Notes: generated from the sequence alone by a model not told the origin. A stretch of DNA of 64,000 bases from Azophilus sp965247035 (GCA_965247035.1 CBDFGJ010000003.1:124001-188000); one strand, 5' to 3'. Counted from the stretch's first letter, positions 45,346 to 56,779 are shown. Numbers and translations: made by a program.

Positions 45346-46466
45346 AGCAGACGGTCGAGATGTCGGTAACCCAACTCGGTGGCGACAATGCGCTTCGATT
45401 CCGTCAGGCCCAGATTGGTTGTGGTCTCCCAAATGGGCGCGACCACATGCCAAGGCAAGCCCGTTCGGGCTTCAAAGCAGTCCCGCCTCAGCCCATCGGC
45501 CAAGCGCAGCGCATTCATCATGAATTCGCCCGGCAGGTCCTCGGTGCTTAGGTCAGTTTCAACCACCTTAAGCGGATTTTTAAGGTACAGGCGCGGCTGT
45601 CGCGGCTTGCTGGTGCGGACCACCACACCCCTGCGACTGCGCTTGCCGGCCGCTCCAGCGCCGACGCCGGCGTAGTCACCGAAGGTCCAGTACACCAAAT
45701 TATGGCGACAGCGTGCGCCGGGGCGGGCATAGGCGGACACTTCGTAGCGAACAAAGCCGGCCTCGGCCAGCATTCGGTGACCCTCATCCTCCATGATGGC
45801 GATGGCGTCTTCATCCGGCATCTGCGGCGGCCGACGGGCGAATTCCGTTCTCGGCTCAAGGGTAAGCTGATACCAACTAAGGTGCTCCGGCCCTAGGGCG
45901 ATGGCTTGCTCTAGGTCGGCTAAGGCGTCAGCCGGGCTTTGCTCCGGCAAACCGTACATGATGTCAAGATTGATGTTATCGAAGCCGCCGCTGCGGGCAT
46001 CGGCAAAGGCGCACAGGGTTTCATCCGCGTCGTGAATGCGGCCAAGTCGTGTGAGCATAGCCCCGGAGAAGGATTGCGCGCCTATGGAGAGCCGATTGAC
46101 GCCAGCCTCGCGGTAGGCCGCGAATTCGGAGCGCTCCAGAGCGCCTGGATTGGCCTCCATGGTGACCTCCGCTGCTTGCTCCAACTGCGGCGTCAATGCT
46201 TGCAGCAACTTGGCTATGGCCCTCGCGGAGAAGAGGCTTGGGGTGCCGCCGCCGAGAAAGACGGATTCATAGCACCCCTCTGCTGCATTGGCCTGAAAAT
46301 CCCTTATCAGGGCATCAGTGTAAGCGTCCTCATGTAAGTTGCCCTGCAAGGGATGGGAGTTGAAATCACAGTAGGGGCATTTGCGCACACACCAAGGGAA
46401 GTGGAGGTACAACCCCGGCCCTGGCAGCGCATCGCAGCCCGAATCCTGTGCCCTGGGCCGCTTCAC
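45327..46466 (-). CDS. hemW: HemW-like radical SAM protein (heme chaperone family)
   Basis: 379 aa. Radical SAM cysteines lie in CVRKCPYCDF (CxxxCxxC) followed by the GGGTPSLFS motif and the INLDIMYGLPEQS region. HemW homologues were formerly called oxygen-independent coproporphyrinogen oxidase; the rdgB-hemW order favours HemW. It has one Cys fewer upstream than true HemN. Convergent overlap with trmB, 58 bp after rdgB. Confidence 0.92.
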   Translation of the reverse strand: MKRPRAQDSGCDALPGPGLYLHFPWCVRKCPYCDFNSHPLQGNLHEDAYTDALIRDFQANAAEGCYESVFLGGGTPSLFSARAIAKLLQALTPQLEQAAEVTMEANPGALERSEFAAYREAGVNRLSIGAQSFSGAMLTRLGRIHDADETLCAFADARSGGFDNINLDIMYGLPEQSPADALADLEQAIALGPEHLSWYQLTLEPRTEFARRPPQMPDEDAIAIMEDEGHRMLAEAGFVRYEVSAYARPGARCRHNLVYWTFGDYAGVGAGAAGKRSRRGVVVRTSKPRQPRLYLKNPLKVVETDLSTEDLPGEFMMNALRLADGLRRDCFEARTGLPWHVVAPIWETTTNLGLTESKRIVATELGYRHLDRLLQFFLR

Positions 46467-46524
46467 GCTTGGTCGGCCCGATCAGGTGGCATTGCGGCAA
46501 CTGGAATTGCGGCCTCAAGGCGCT

Positions 46525-47121
46525 TCATGTTCCGACAACCCATTTGGATAGGGCCTCGGCCAGCGCCCGCGCCGCCTGCCCCCGGTGGCTTAGGCGGTTC
46601 TTCATGTCCGGCCCGAGCTCAGCCGAGGTTTGCCCCAGATCAGGCACTAGAAAATGGGGGTCATAGCCGAAACCCTGACGCCCCTTGGAATGGTCAATAA
46701 TCTCCCCATGCCAGATGCCGCTCGTCAATAGAGGTGCTGCGTCCTGGGGATGACCCATGTAAACCAGGGCGCAATAGAACCAAGCCGAGCGATCGCTGAC
46801 CCCGGCCAAGTGACGGATGAGCTTGCGGTTGTTGTTGGCATCCGTTGCGTCCTCCCCGGCGTACCTAGCCGAACGCACGCCCGGTGCGCCGCCGAGCGCT
46901 GGCACCACTAGGCCGGAATCGTCAGCGATGGCCGGCAGCCCGGTCTTCCGGCTGGCGTGGCGAGCTTTGGTCAGGGCGTTTTCAACGAAGGTGGGCGCGG
47001 ATTCAGGCGCGGGAGCAACATTTAGGTCATCTTGACCAATCAATTCGATCTCAAGCGGCGTCAATAAGACGGCTAGCTCCCGCAGCTTGCCCAAGTTGGA
47101 TGTGGCGACCACGACTTTCAT
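46525..47121 (-). CDS. rdgB: XTP/dITP pyrophosphatase (HAM1 family)
   Basis: 198 aa. Hydrolyses non-canonical purine triphosphates to keep them out of DNA. The family motifs TSNLGKLRELAVLL, AIADDSGLVVPALGGAPGV, SARYAG and GRQGFGYDPHFLVPD are intact. It lies in metX-metW-DUF4426-rdgB-hemW, the same order as in Pseudomonas. Confidence 0.94.
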   Translation of the reverse strand: MKVVVATSNLGKLRELAVLLTPLEIELIGQDDLNVAPAPESAPTFVENALTKARHASRKTGLPAIADDSGLVVPALGGAPGVRSARYAGEDATDANNNRKLIRHLAGVSDRSAWFYCALVYMGHPQDAAPLLTSGIWHGEIIDHSKGRQGFGYDPHFLVPDLGQTSAELGPDMKNRLSHRGQAARALAEALSKWVVGT

Positions 47122-47139
47122 CGCTGGTGCGCCAGCTTG

Positions 47140-47577
47140 CTAGTTTTCATATAGCCGCTGCTGAAACGCCAAGTTGAACGGCTGCGCTCCGTCCGGCCTG
47201 ATGTCCAAAGAAAAGCGCAGCACTGCCTGATCCGCATGACGCAGTTCGGCCAGATAGTACACCGCGTCCCCCTCCCGCACTTGCAGGAACTCGAGCGCAG
47301 TGATTTGCTCAATCAGGTTCTTGGCCACGCCTTGGATGTCGCAGACAGCCCCCTTGCCGTCCGCGTCAAGCACCGAAACGTTGACGACGCTGAGCCCCGG
47401 TCCGCGCCGCAGGCCGTGACGCTGGGCTATTTCGGCTTGCAGGAACAGGCTTGGAACAACCACGTAATGCACTTCAAAGTCACCGAACCTCTTCATTTGC
47501 TCGGCGCTGCCGATACCGGGAACAACCAGAGCAAGCAGCGCCAGCCAAGCCCAAGCCCTTCGCCCAAGCAGCCTCAC
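47140..47577 (-). CDS. DUF4426 periplasmic protein
   Basis: 145 aa with a signal peptide (WAWLALLALVVPGIGSA, then EQMKRFGDFEVHYV). The mature part matches the DUF4426 pattern (FEVHYVVVPSLFLQAEIAQR at the start). The role is unknown. It overlaps the metW stop by 4 bp and precedes rdgB, its normal context. Confidence 0.85.
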   Translation of the reverse strand: MRLLGRRAWAWLALLALVVPGIGSAEQMKRFGDFEVHYVVVPSLFLQAEIAQRHGLRRGPGLSVVNVSVLDADGKGAVCDIQGVAKNLIEQITALEFLQVREGDAVYYLAELRHADQAVLRFSLDIRPDGAQPFNLAFQQRLYEN

Positions 47578-48176
47578 GCGGCCCCCGCTCGACCAAGCTG
47601 GTACAGGGCGATGGCACCAAAGAGATTGGGCATCAGGTTAATCATGGGGTGGCGGCGATGATCGGCCCCAACAACCAGACGTTGAATGACGTGTAGGCCC
47701 TGGTCCCGCACGAGCTGTTCAAAATCCTTGAAGGTGCATAGGTGGATGTTGGGCGTTTCATACCAGCTATGGGGGAGATGCCGGACCATGGGCATGCGGC
47801 CCTGAAGCAGCAGGTGCCAACGACTGCGCCAATGCCCGAAATTGGGGAAGGTGACGATGCATTCGTTGCCGATGCGCAGCATCTCATCGAGCATCTGGGC
47901 TGGATGCCGCACGGATTGCAAGGTTTCGGTCATCACCACCATGTCGAAACTGTCGTCGGGAAAGTTGGTTAGGCCAGCGTCAAGGTCTTGTTCAATGACG
48001 TTCACCCCTTGCCGGATGCAAGTAAGGATGTTGTCCGCGTCCACATCCAGACCGTAGCCGTTGACCTGCCTATGGGTTTGCAGGTGGGCCAATAATTCCC
48101 CTTCGCCACAGCCAAGATCGAGCACGCGAACGCCCCGAGGGATGAACTCCGCAACGGCCTCAAGATCAGGGCGCAT
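47574..48176 (-). CDS. metW: MetW methyltransferase-like protein
   Basis: 200 aa. The SAM motif VRVLDLGCGEGELLAHL and the SFDMVVMTETLQSVRHPAQM segment are typical of MetW, which is required with MetX for homoserine acylation in many proteobacteria. The ATG at 48176 is preferred because MRPDLEAVAEFIP is the family N-terminus; it overlaps the metX stop by 11 bp. The frame is open to 48194. Confidence 0.93.
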   Translation of the reverse strand: MRPDLEAVAEFIPRGVRVLDLGCGEGELLAHLQTHRQVNGYGLDVDADNILTCIRQGVNVIEQDLDAGLTNFPDDSFDMVVMTETLQSVRHPAQMLDEMLRIGNECIVTFPNFGHWRSRWHLLLQGRMPMVRHLPHSWYETPNIHLCTFKDFEQLVRDQGLHVIQRLVVGADHRRHPMINLMPNLFGAIALYQLGRAGAA

Positions 48177-49335
48177 GATGGGCGTCCCGCTCAATTAAGT
48201 CTGCTAGCCGGTCCATGTAGGACTTGAAGACCTTGATGTAACGGCGCAATGGCAGCAGAAAGGAGTCGTGGCCGTGCTCGGATGCAATGATGGCGCTGGT
48301 CACGTTCCTGCGGGCGGCGATCAGGGCATCTACGATCTCCTTGGAGCGCGATGCAGGAAAGCGCCAGTCCGTGCTGAACGAAATCACCAGAAAGTCGGCG
48401 CTGGCCTGCTTGAAGGCCGCCACCAAGTTGCCGTCGAATTCTCCGGCTGGGTCGAAGAAGTCCAGCGCCCGCGTCATCAATAGGTAGGTGTTGGCGTCAA
48501 AGCGCCGGGAGAAGGCCCGCGCTTGGTAACGCAGGTAGCTTTCCACCTGAAACTCCACGTCCTGAGCTGCTTTGATGTTGCCGGACTTGAGTTCGCGGCC
48601 GAATTTCTGCCCCATGCCTGGATCGGACTGATAGGTGACGTGGCCGATCATGCGGGCAAGGCCGAGGCCAAGGTCCGGGTTTGTGTCCGTGGAGTGGTAG
48701 TGGCCGTTTTGATATTGCGGGTCCGAAGTGATGGCTTGACGAGCGATTTCGTTGAAGGCGATGTTCTGCGCCGACAGGCGGGCCGTGCAAGCGATTAGCA
48801 ACGCCGCGCCGATGCGTTGCGGCAGATCAACCGCCCATTGCATGGCCTGCATTCCGCCGAGGCTGCCGCCGACCACGGCAGCGAACCGTCGAATGCCAAG
48901 ATGATCCGCCAACATGGCTTGGCTGCGCACCCAATCCTTGACCGTCACCGTGGGGAACGTAGGCCCGAAGGTTTTTCCTGTCTCCGGGTTGATCGCGGTC
49001 GGTCCCGTACTGCCGTGGCAGCCGCCTAGGTTGTTGGGGGACACGACAAAGAACCTGTCTGTGTCCACCGCCTTGCCGGGGCCGATGCAAGCATCCCACC
49101 ATCCCGGTTTGGCGTCCTCCTGCGAGTGCAAGCCGGCGGCGTGGTGGTTGCCGGACAAAGCGTGGCAAACCAGCACCGCGTTGCTGGCGGCGGCGTTGAG
49201 GGCGCCGTAGGTTTCGTAGATCAGTTCAAAGCCGTTGAGCGTCTTGCCGCATTGCAGCGCAAGGTTCTGCGCGGTGCGAAAACGTTGCGGCCTGACGATG
49301 CCAACGCTGTGGCTGCTGTTGGTTTGGTCTGGCAT
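48166..49335 (-). CDS. metX: Homoserine O-acyltransferase
   Basis: 389 aa alpha/beta-hydrolase in methionine synthesis. The nucleophile elbow is GGSLGGMQAMQW; Asp and His of the triad are in the DWRFP and HGHDSFLLPL segments. Whether the donor is acetyl-CoA or succinyl-CoA cannot be decided with certainty; a metW partner next door often goes with succinyl transfer. The ATG at 49335 gives MPDQTNSSHSVGIVRPQ; the longer frame to 49590 overlaps yggT and is not credible. Confidence 0.93.
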   Translation of the reverse strand: MPDQTNSSHSVGIVRPQRFRTAQNLALQCGKTLNGFELIYETYGALNAAASNAVLVCHALSGNHHAAGLHSQEDAKPGWWDACIGPGKAVDTDRFFVVSPNNLGGCHGSTGPTAINPETGKTFGPTFPTVTVKDWVRSQAMLADHLGIRRFAAVVGGSLGGMQAMQWAVDLPQRIGAALLIACTARLSAQNIAFNEIARQAITSDPQYQNGHYHSTDTNPDLGLGLARMIGHVTYQSDPGMGQKFGRELKSGNIKAAQDVEFQVESYLRYQARAFSRRFDANTYLLMTRALDFFDPAGEFDGNLVAAFKQASADFLVISFSTDWRFPASRSKEIVDALIAARRNVTSAIIASEHGHDSFLLPLRRYIKVFKSYMDRLADLIERDAHHAP

Positions 49336-49342
49336 GGGTGTT

Positions 49343-49894
49343 TCAAAAAACTGCTCTGAAAAGCTGCGGCAACAGGCGCTGCAAAATGCCAAGGGCGAGG
49401 ATGACCAGGATGGGCGAGAAATCCAGCCCGCCAATAGGAGGAATGAGACGCCGGGCCGGTGCCAAGAGCGGCTCCGTAATTTGGTGCAGAAGCGCCAAGG
49501 CGGGGTGATGGCGCGCCGGCGCCAAAAAACTGGCCAGAATGACAATGAGGATGCTCCACCAAAACAGGTCAGTAAAGCGCAGCAGCACATGCAGCAAGCT
49601 ATTGACGATGAGCGGCAGGGTGCCGCCGACGGAGTGCCCAGCCATGAAGGCCAGGCTGATTTGCATCAGCCCAGCGACCGCCCAAGCAGCGGCAAAGGCC
49701 GCCAAGTCCAGGTTTTTATAGGGCCGGATCAGCATTCGAGCCGGCCGCAGCACGGGGTCCGTGGCCCGGACGATGCCTTGGCTGATGGGGTTGTAGAAAT
49801 CCACTTGGCAGATCTGTAGCAGGAACCTCGCCATGAACAGGAAGCCAACCAGTTCCAGCAGAAACCGGATGACGAAGTGGAGTGCGTCGCTCAT
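49343..49894 (-). CDS. yggT: YggT-family inner membrane protein
   Basis: 183 aa, four to five membrane segments arranged as two YggT units (LLELVGFLFMARFLLQICQV ... and FWWSILIVILASFL ... LLAPARRLIPPIGGLDFSPI). Thought to affect osmotic tolerance or cell-division related membrane functions; the mechanism is unknown. It overlaps proC by 4 bp and ends 7 bp before metX. Confidence 0.92.
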   Translation of the reverse strand: MSDALHFVIRFLLELVGFLFMARFLLQICQVDFYNPISQGIVRATDPVLRPARMLIRPYKNLDLAAFAAAWAVAGLMQISLAFMAGHSVGGTLPLIVNSLLHVLLRFTDLFWWSILIVILASFLAPARHHPALALLHQITEPLLAPARRLIPPIGGLDFSPILVILALGILQRLLPQLFRAVF

Positions 49895-50706
49895 CCTTGG
49901 TCTAACGCCTCGGCGAGTTGTCGGGAGCGTTCTTCAGCCGCGGTTAAGGCTTCTATGATGGCCTCCCGCGTGCGGCGACGGGCCAGCACCTCTAGGGCGG
50001 CTTCGGTGGTTCCACCGGGGGAGGTGACTTGGCGACGCAGCGCGGCAGGCCCGTCGTCGCCATGCCGGGCCATAAGAGCGGCGCCAAAAGCCGTTTCCTT
50101 GGTTAGCGTGGCGGCGAGGCCCGCATCAAGCCCCAAACGCTGCGCCGCCTCCATCATGGACTCCATCAACAGGAAGAAGTAGGCCGGGCCGCTGCCGGAA
50201 AGTGCCGTGACCGCGTTCAGCAGCGCCTCGGACTCAACCCAGACGACTGTGCCCACGGCGCTCAGGATTCCATCGGCCAACTCCTTCTGCAAGGCGGATG
50301 TGCGGGGGTTGGCGTAGAGCGCCGCCACACCGGCTTGCAGCAAGGCCGGGGTATTCGGCATTGCGCGGATGATGGGCTGCTCGGCTGAGGTTGCCTTGGC
50401 GATGCCAGCGACCGATGCACCGGCGCAGATGGAGATCAAGAGCTGCGGCACCTGCACCCTGATGCCACACAGCACTTGCGGCAGCACTTGCGGCTTCACC
50501 GCCAACACCACCACGTCGGCCGGGTCCACAGCTTCCTGATTGCACGCCACGGCGTTGGCGCCCAATTCCCTAATGGCCTTGCGGCAGGCCGGATCCGGGT
50601 CGCTGGCGGTCAAACGCCCTGGTTCGCAGCCGGCCGCAATCATCCCGCGCAACAGGCATTGCGCCATGTTGCCGCCACCGATAAAGCCGATGTGACGGTT
50701 GTTCAA
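49891..50706 (-). CDS. proC: Pyrroline-5-carboxylate reductase
   Basis: 271 aa. Last step of proline synthesis. NAD(P)-binding motif FIGGGNMAQCLLRGM, AVKPQVLPQVL, and the active-site ALSGSGPAYFFLLMESM. The start is a TTG at 50706; no ATG precedes the conserved IGFIGGGN. It follows yggS by 162 bp and overlaps yggT. Confidence 0.94.
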   Translation of the reverse strand: MNNRHIGFIGGGNMAQCLLRGMIAAGCEPGRLTASDPDPACRKAIRELGANAVACNQEAVDPADVVVLAVKPQVLPQVLCGIRVQVPQLLISICAGASVAGIAKATSAEQPIIRAMPNTPALLQAGVAALYANPRTSALQKELADGILSAVGTVVWVESEALLNAVTALSGSGPAYFFLLMESMMEAAQRLGLDAGLAATLTKETAFGAALMARHGDDGPAALRRQVTSPGGTTEAALEVLARRRTREAIIEALTAAEERSRQLAEALDQG

Positions 50707-50868
50707 AGGTCTTCAGTCTCTTTTGTTGACTTGGCGTTGGGCCACATGCAGGCAACTTGGTCCTGTAGCCAGCCCACTAATGATTCGGTTCAGCCGCTGC
50801 CAATATACTCCATATTGGTTGGCGGACGCGCCCTGCAATGTTGCGTGCCCTTGCCTTAACGGCACGAA

Positions 50869-51558
50869 TCATCGGGCTGGAACCTTGGAACGCGGGCCGA
50901 AAATAGCCGTGCCGATGCGAACCTGGGTGGCGCCGGCGGCGATGGCCGCCTCCAGATCCTGGCTCATTCCCATCGACAGTGTATCCCAATGGTCTCCGCC
51001 CCGGGCCGCCAAAGCGCCGAACAGCGCCCACATGCGCTTAAAGCTTGATGCAGACGTTCCCGACCTTTCCAATATGGTCATCAAACCCCTGACCCGTAGA
51101 CTGGACATCCCCCGCGCTGCATCAATCAGGTCACCAGCTTGGTCCGCAGCGACCCCGCCCTTGGCCGGATCCCCGTCTATGTTCACCTGCACCAGCACGT
51201 TCAGGGGCTCAAGCCCGGCTCGATGGCTGGCCAGCCGGTGCGCCACCTTCTGCCGGTCCAAGGTATGCACCCAATCGAAATGTCGGGCGAGAAGCGCTGT
51301 TTTGTTGGACTGTATGCGGCCGAGGAAGTGCCAACGCAAGGGCAGTTCCGCCAAGGCTTCAATTTTGGGCTTGGCCTCCTGCAGGTAGTTTTCCCCGAAA
51401 TCGACTTGACCGGCTGCATGGGCGGCGTCGATGTCAGCAATCGGCTTGGTCTTGGACACTGCGATTAGGGTGATGTCCTCCGCTGAGCGCCCACAGCTAT
51501 GCGCGGCTTGGCGAATTCGCTGCCGAACCGCTTCGAGGCTATTTGCGATATTGCCCAT
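50869..51558 (-). CDS. yggS: YggS/PLPBP pyridoxal-phosphate homeostasis protein
   Basis: 229 aa. The single-domain alanine-racemase-like barrel binds PLP through the Lys in ITLIAVSKTKP; FGENYLQEAKPKI and HFLGRIQSNKT are signature strands. It keeps free PLP balanced and has no known catalytic activity. The frame extends to 51774 but the ATG at 51558 (MGNIANSLEAVR) is the family start. It is divergent from pilT, as in Pseudomonas. Confidence 0.94.
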   Translation of the reverse strand: MGNIANSLEAVRQRIRQAAHSCGRSAEDITLIAVSKTKPIADIDAAHAAGQVDFGENYLQEAKPKIEALAELPLRWHFLGRIQSNKTALLARHFDWVHTLDRQKVAHRLASHRAGLEPLNVLVQVNIDGDPAKGGVAADQAGDLIDAARGMSSLRVRGLMTILERSGTSASSFKRMWALFGALAARGGDHWDTLSMGMSQDLEAAIAAGATQVRIGTAIFGPRSKVPAR

Positions 51559-52010
51559 AGGAAAGAAACGCCAATGTCTCACGCATACCGACAGAAATGT
51601 CCCACAAAGCAGCGCCCGCGCATCGACAATAATACAACAGACACCATCGACGCTCTGTTTGGTGTTTGGCGTTTGGCGAAAGTGCCGAAGGCTTGGGGCA
51701 AGGAGCTTCCATCCTAAGGCCGCATCTTGCGCTACCGGGCGCGGTGCTGGCGCAGCGCTTTTGCCCGCCCGCATAGCGCGAACGAAAGTGTTGCTTTAGG
51801 CACCTCACTTGGTTGCGCTGTACGACCCGCGCGCATAGCGCGAACGGTCCAAGGCGCAATGGGCGGCGATGACGGTTCACGATCGCGCCGTGCGCAGGTG
51901 TGTTTTTGCCTAGGGCGCACAGTGCTTTTGCCCGCCGGCATAGCGCTGTTGCCTTTGCGCGTAGCGCAACTGGAGTGACGGCCGAACCTTAGCGACGGAC
52001 GAGGGGCATT
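51559..52010. repeat. yggS/pilT divergent intergenic region with short GC-rich repeats
   Basis: The 452-bp gap contains four variants of CGCATAGCGCGAAC (near 51771, 51834, 51939 and 51958) and two copies of a longer block CTTTTGCCCGCC followed by GCATAGCGC (51762 and 51927). No gene is supported. The repeats may be operator sites or slippage products; promoters for both genes must lie in this gap but none is obvious. Confidence 0.5.
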
Positions 52011-53045
52011 ATGGATTTGCAGGAATTGCTTGGCTTAGGGGTTAGACAGGGGGCTTCGGATCTGCATCTGTCGGAGGGGTTGCCGCCGATAGTGCGTGTG
52101 GCCGGCGACCTTAAGCGCGTAGATGCACCGCCCTTGGCGCGGACCGACGCAGAAGACCTTGTCAAGTCAATTATGAGCGATGAATTGCAGAGAACCTTTG
52201 GCGGCGGCGCTGAGGTGGACTTCGCTTGTGAACTGAGCGAGGTCTGCCGCTTTCGCGTCAATGCCTTTCACCACAGCAGGGGCATCGCCCTAGCATTGCG
52301 CACAGTGTCTATGCGGGTTCCCACCTTGGATGAACTTGGCTTTGGCGACACTTGCAAGCGTATCAGCCGCGCACCTCGCGGGCTGGTTCTGGTGACCGGC
52401 GCCACGGGTTCGGGCAAAAGCACCACTTTGGCGGCGATGATTGACTTCATCAATGAGGAGCGGCGCTCCCATATTCTGACCATTGAGGACCCCATCGAGT
52501 TTGTACACACCAGCAAGGGCTGCCTAGTGCATCAAAGGGAGGCCCATCGCCATACTCAAGGATTCGCCCAAGCCTTGCGGGCGGCGCTGCGGGAGGATCC
52601 GGACATCATCATGGTGGGCGAACTGCGGGATCGGGAGACCATGAGCTTGGCTCTAAGCGCCGCTGAAACCGGGCACCTAGTGTTCGCCACGCTGCACACG
52701 CCTTCCGCCAGCCAGACCGTCAACCGCGTCGTGGACATGTTTCCAGCCGGCGAGAAGAGCTTGGCTCGCTCTATGCTGGCGGATTCGTTACAGGCGGTCA
52801 TCTCGCAAACGCTGGTTCGACGCCAGGGCGGCGGTCGGGTCGCTGCCTGCGAAGTCATGATCGGCTCCCCGGCCGTGCGGCACCTGATTCGCGAAGACAA
52901 AACGGCGCAACTCCATTCCGCCATGCAAGTTGGCAAAGCGCAAGGCATGCAGACATTGGATCAGCATCTGCGCCAATTGGTGGACGCCGGCATCATCAAC
53001 CGTGAAGCCGCCGCCAAGAGTGCTGTGGACCGCAGCAGCTTCTAG
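52011..53045 (+). CDS. pilT: Type IV pilus retraction ATPase
   Basis: 344 aa hexameric ATPase that powers pilus retraction. N-terminal PAS-like domain (GASDLHLSEGLPPIVRVAGD); Walker A GATGSGKSTTLAAM; Asp box LTIEDPIEFVHTS; Walker B MVGELRDRETM; His box GHLVFATLHTPSA; and a C-terminal retraction helix (MQTLDQHLRQLVDAGII) with the usual family spacing. An AGGGG site lies 6 bp before the ATG. Other pilus genes are not in the window. Confidence 0.95.
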   Translation: MDLQELLGLGVRQGASDLHLSEGLPPIVRVAGDLKRVDAPPLARTDAEDLVKSIMSDELQRTFGGGAEVDFACELSEVCRFRVNAFHHSRGIALALRTVSMRVPTLDELGFGDTCKRISRAPRGLVLVTGATGSGKSTTLAAMIDFINEERRSHILTIEDPIEFVHTSKGCLVHQREAHRHTQGFAQALRAALREDPDIIMVGELRDRETMSLALSAAETGHLVFATLHTPSASQTVNRVVDMFPAGEKSLARSMLADSLQAVISQTLVRRQGGGRVAACEVMIGSPAVRHLIREDKTAQLHSAMQVGKAQGMQTLDQHLRQLVDAGIINREAAAKSAVDRSSF

Positions 53046-53193
53046 CGGTTTGTTCGCAGGCCAAGCATCCATGCTGAGGTCCGCCCCGGCCCCTTACGCT
53101 GAAGCTGAGCTTGATTTCACGAGAGACCGGTCGTTCCCACGCTCTGTTTACTTGTGAGCTTGCCGGTGGCCTATGCGGATGCTCGCCCCCTCG

Positions 53194-54585
53194 CTAATCG
53201 TGGCGAACGGATTGAACTTTGAATCGAAGGCGGTCCTCGCCCTGCAGCAGGCGCAGCAAAGCTGCCTGACCGCCGAGCACTGGAATATGGGTGGCGTCAA
53301 CGCGAATTTGGTTCCAAGTGGGGTCAACTGATCGCCATACGCCGTCAAGCGCCACTTCGTTCCAAGCATGAAAGACCAAGGCTGGTTCGCCCCGAACCGA
53401 ATAGGCTAGGCCAACCACCGTGCGCGCCGGCCAACCCAAGGAGCGGGCCAAGGTGGTTAATAAATCCGCGTACTCGGTGCAATCTCCTGACCGCGTCGCG
53501 ATGGTTTCCAGCACCGAGGTCGGCGCAGCATCTGGCGCGTAGTCGATGTGGCCATGCACGAACGCCACCAAGGCCGCAAGTTGGTCAGCCTGGTCGTCCG
53601 TCCCATCAACAGCGCGTTGCGCCAAGGCGGCAACATCCGCATGAGAGACCGGGTAGTCTAGGGTTTCGTGCAGTGCCTTGGCGGGATCGTCATCAACGGA
53701 TACGGGGTTGGCCTTAAGCGTCAGACGCCAGCCGTTCAGCCCGCGCCACGCCCAAGGCCAAACCCGGCTGAGGTTGTGGTCGCCAGCGGCGGCAAGAACG
53801 AGATGCTGAATGTCCTTGTGGTCGGGCAATGGCCTGTCCAACGCAACACGGTGGTCGGTTCGGTTCAGGGGCGTTCTGGCTTTTAGCGCATCCACCGAGG
53901 TGGTGCGCTGAAGCTGAAAAAGTCCCGACATGGAGAGCTCCACCGGCTTGAAGTGCTGGTCAAGTTGGATTTCGGTGGGTTGCAGGGGCGCAGCGCTCGC
54001 CAGTCTGTAGCCAACCGCGTTTTTCTCCACCACTGCAAAGGTCTTTTTGGTCATTGCAGCTGCAGCGAAGTCCAGCATCGTCAGTCGAAAGCGTGCGCCT
54101 TTGGCCGGCTGTTCCTGCACCAACCAAGACTCCACGGCCAAGTAATCACCCATGGAGAAGTCCCATTCACGTTGGCCGCTGCTGACTGAATCCCCCCGTC
54201 TGAAGCTCAGGCGAAAACCGTCCGCTGACGCCTCGACGACAAGGCCCTTGGTTGGAACGCCCGTCCGATTGCTCCAATGCTCGGCCGAGGTCAATCCATA
54301 GGGCGGCAAGGGATTGAATTTCAGGGTTTCGCTGATGCTGACAGGCGGGTTCTCATCCAGCGAGAAGTGCATGAGGGATTCAAACCACCAATAGCCATTG
54401 AAATCCCGCCGCACATTGGTATGCAGGTAGCCGATGGTGTCCTGAGCCATCAACAGCTTGTACCAGGTCTCGCCTGCAAGAGCCGACGCCCGTCGGGCTT
54501 CCACCGGTTGTTGAGCGTGCAACCATTGCGCAAGAGCCATGGCCAGCCCAAGCGCCAGAACGCCACCGCATAGTCGTCGCAGCAA
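53194..54585 (-). CDS. Exported transglutaminase-like protein
   Basis: 463 aa. The chosen start is a TTG at 54585 because GGAGG lies 8 bp upstream and it gives a compact signal peptide (MLRRLCGGVLALGLAMALAQ, cleavage near LHA); the frame is open to 54651. The C-terminal transglutaminase-like domain has the triad: Cys in SGDCTEYADLLTTLARSLG, His in FHAWNEV and Asp in DPTWNQ. The N-terminal 270 residues are beta-rich. Bacterial members are usually proteases or peptidoglycan/peptide-linked enzymes of unknown target. Confidence 0.85.
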   Translation of the reverse strand: MLRRLCGGVLALGLAMALAQWLHAQQPVEARRASALAGETWYKLLMAQDTIGYLHTNVRRDFNGYWWFESLMHFSLDENPPVSISETLKFNPLPPYGLTSAEHWSNRTGVPTKGLVVEASADGFRLSFRRGDSVSSGQREWDFSMGDYLAVESWLVQEQPAKGARFRLTMLDFAAAAMTKKTFAVVEKNAVGYRLASAAPLQPTEIQLDQHFKPVELSMSGLFQLQRTTSVDALKARTPLNRTDHRVALDRPLPDHKDIQHLVLAAAGDHNLSRVWPWAWRGLNGWRLTLKANPVSVDDDPAKALHETLDYPVSHADVAALAQRAVDGTDDQADQLAALVAFVHGHIDYAPDAAPTSVLETIATRSGDCTEYADLLTTLARSLGWPARTVVGLAYSVRGEPALVFHAWNEVALDGVWRSVDPTWNQIRVDATHIPVLGGQAALLRLLQGEDRLRFKVQSVRHD

Positions 54586-54717
54586 GAAGCTAGCCTCCAG
54601 AAAAGCGCCTACGCGCCATTCTAGTGATGTGGGCCAGCAATTCGAAAACAAAATTGCTGAATGGAAAGAGGGCGTTCGCGGTTACAATGCGCGGCGCTCC
54701 GCAAAGACTGGCCTGCC

Positions 54718-56358
<1,641 letters not shown>

Positions 56359-56759
56359 AGCGGCTGGTGTTGCGGTCCCGCGAAACAAGTGGGAATGGAT
56401 GCGAGGCGTTATCCGGCAAAGGTTGCGCCCGCGAATCCACCGTTCGACGCCATTCAAGGCTTGATCCCCGTCGGTGGGTTTCGATTGCTTCGATGCCTGC
56501 CGCCCCGAACCCTTTTTTCATTCGCCAAGCGTCTTGGTCGAATATCCGGTTGCGGGCGGGTGCCTGACGTTTAGGGCCGGTGCGGGCGCGGACACCTTTG
56601 AGGCTTTCGCCCAGTCCGAGCCGCATGGCGGGAGGACGGGGAAGGGGTCAGCAGGTTGACGGCGAACTCAAGGCCCGAGAGGTCGCGGATGCCGAGGTGG
56701 TCGGCGAACAGGGTTCGCAGGGAGGCCATGTCGGTCTCGGTGATGGCGCTGCCGGGCTG
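56359..56759. other. Intergenic stretch with possible gene debris
   Basis: About 400 bp after glnS. Minus-strand 56655-56766 gives a protein-like stretch (ITETDMASLRTLFADHLGIR, DLSGLEFAVNLLTP) in a short open frame without a clear start, perhaps the remnant of a larger gene. Nothing else is supported. Confidence 0.4.
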
Positions 56760-56779
56760 CTTTCAGAGGTTCCCTAAGG
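56760..56779. mobile_element. Solo end of the MITE-like element
   Basis: TTTCAGAGGTTCCCTAAG matches the right end of the MITE-like family. On the minus strand it supplies the TAG stop codon of the lytic transglycosylase gene. Confidence 0.65.
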
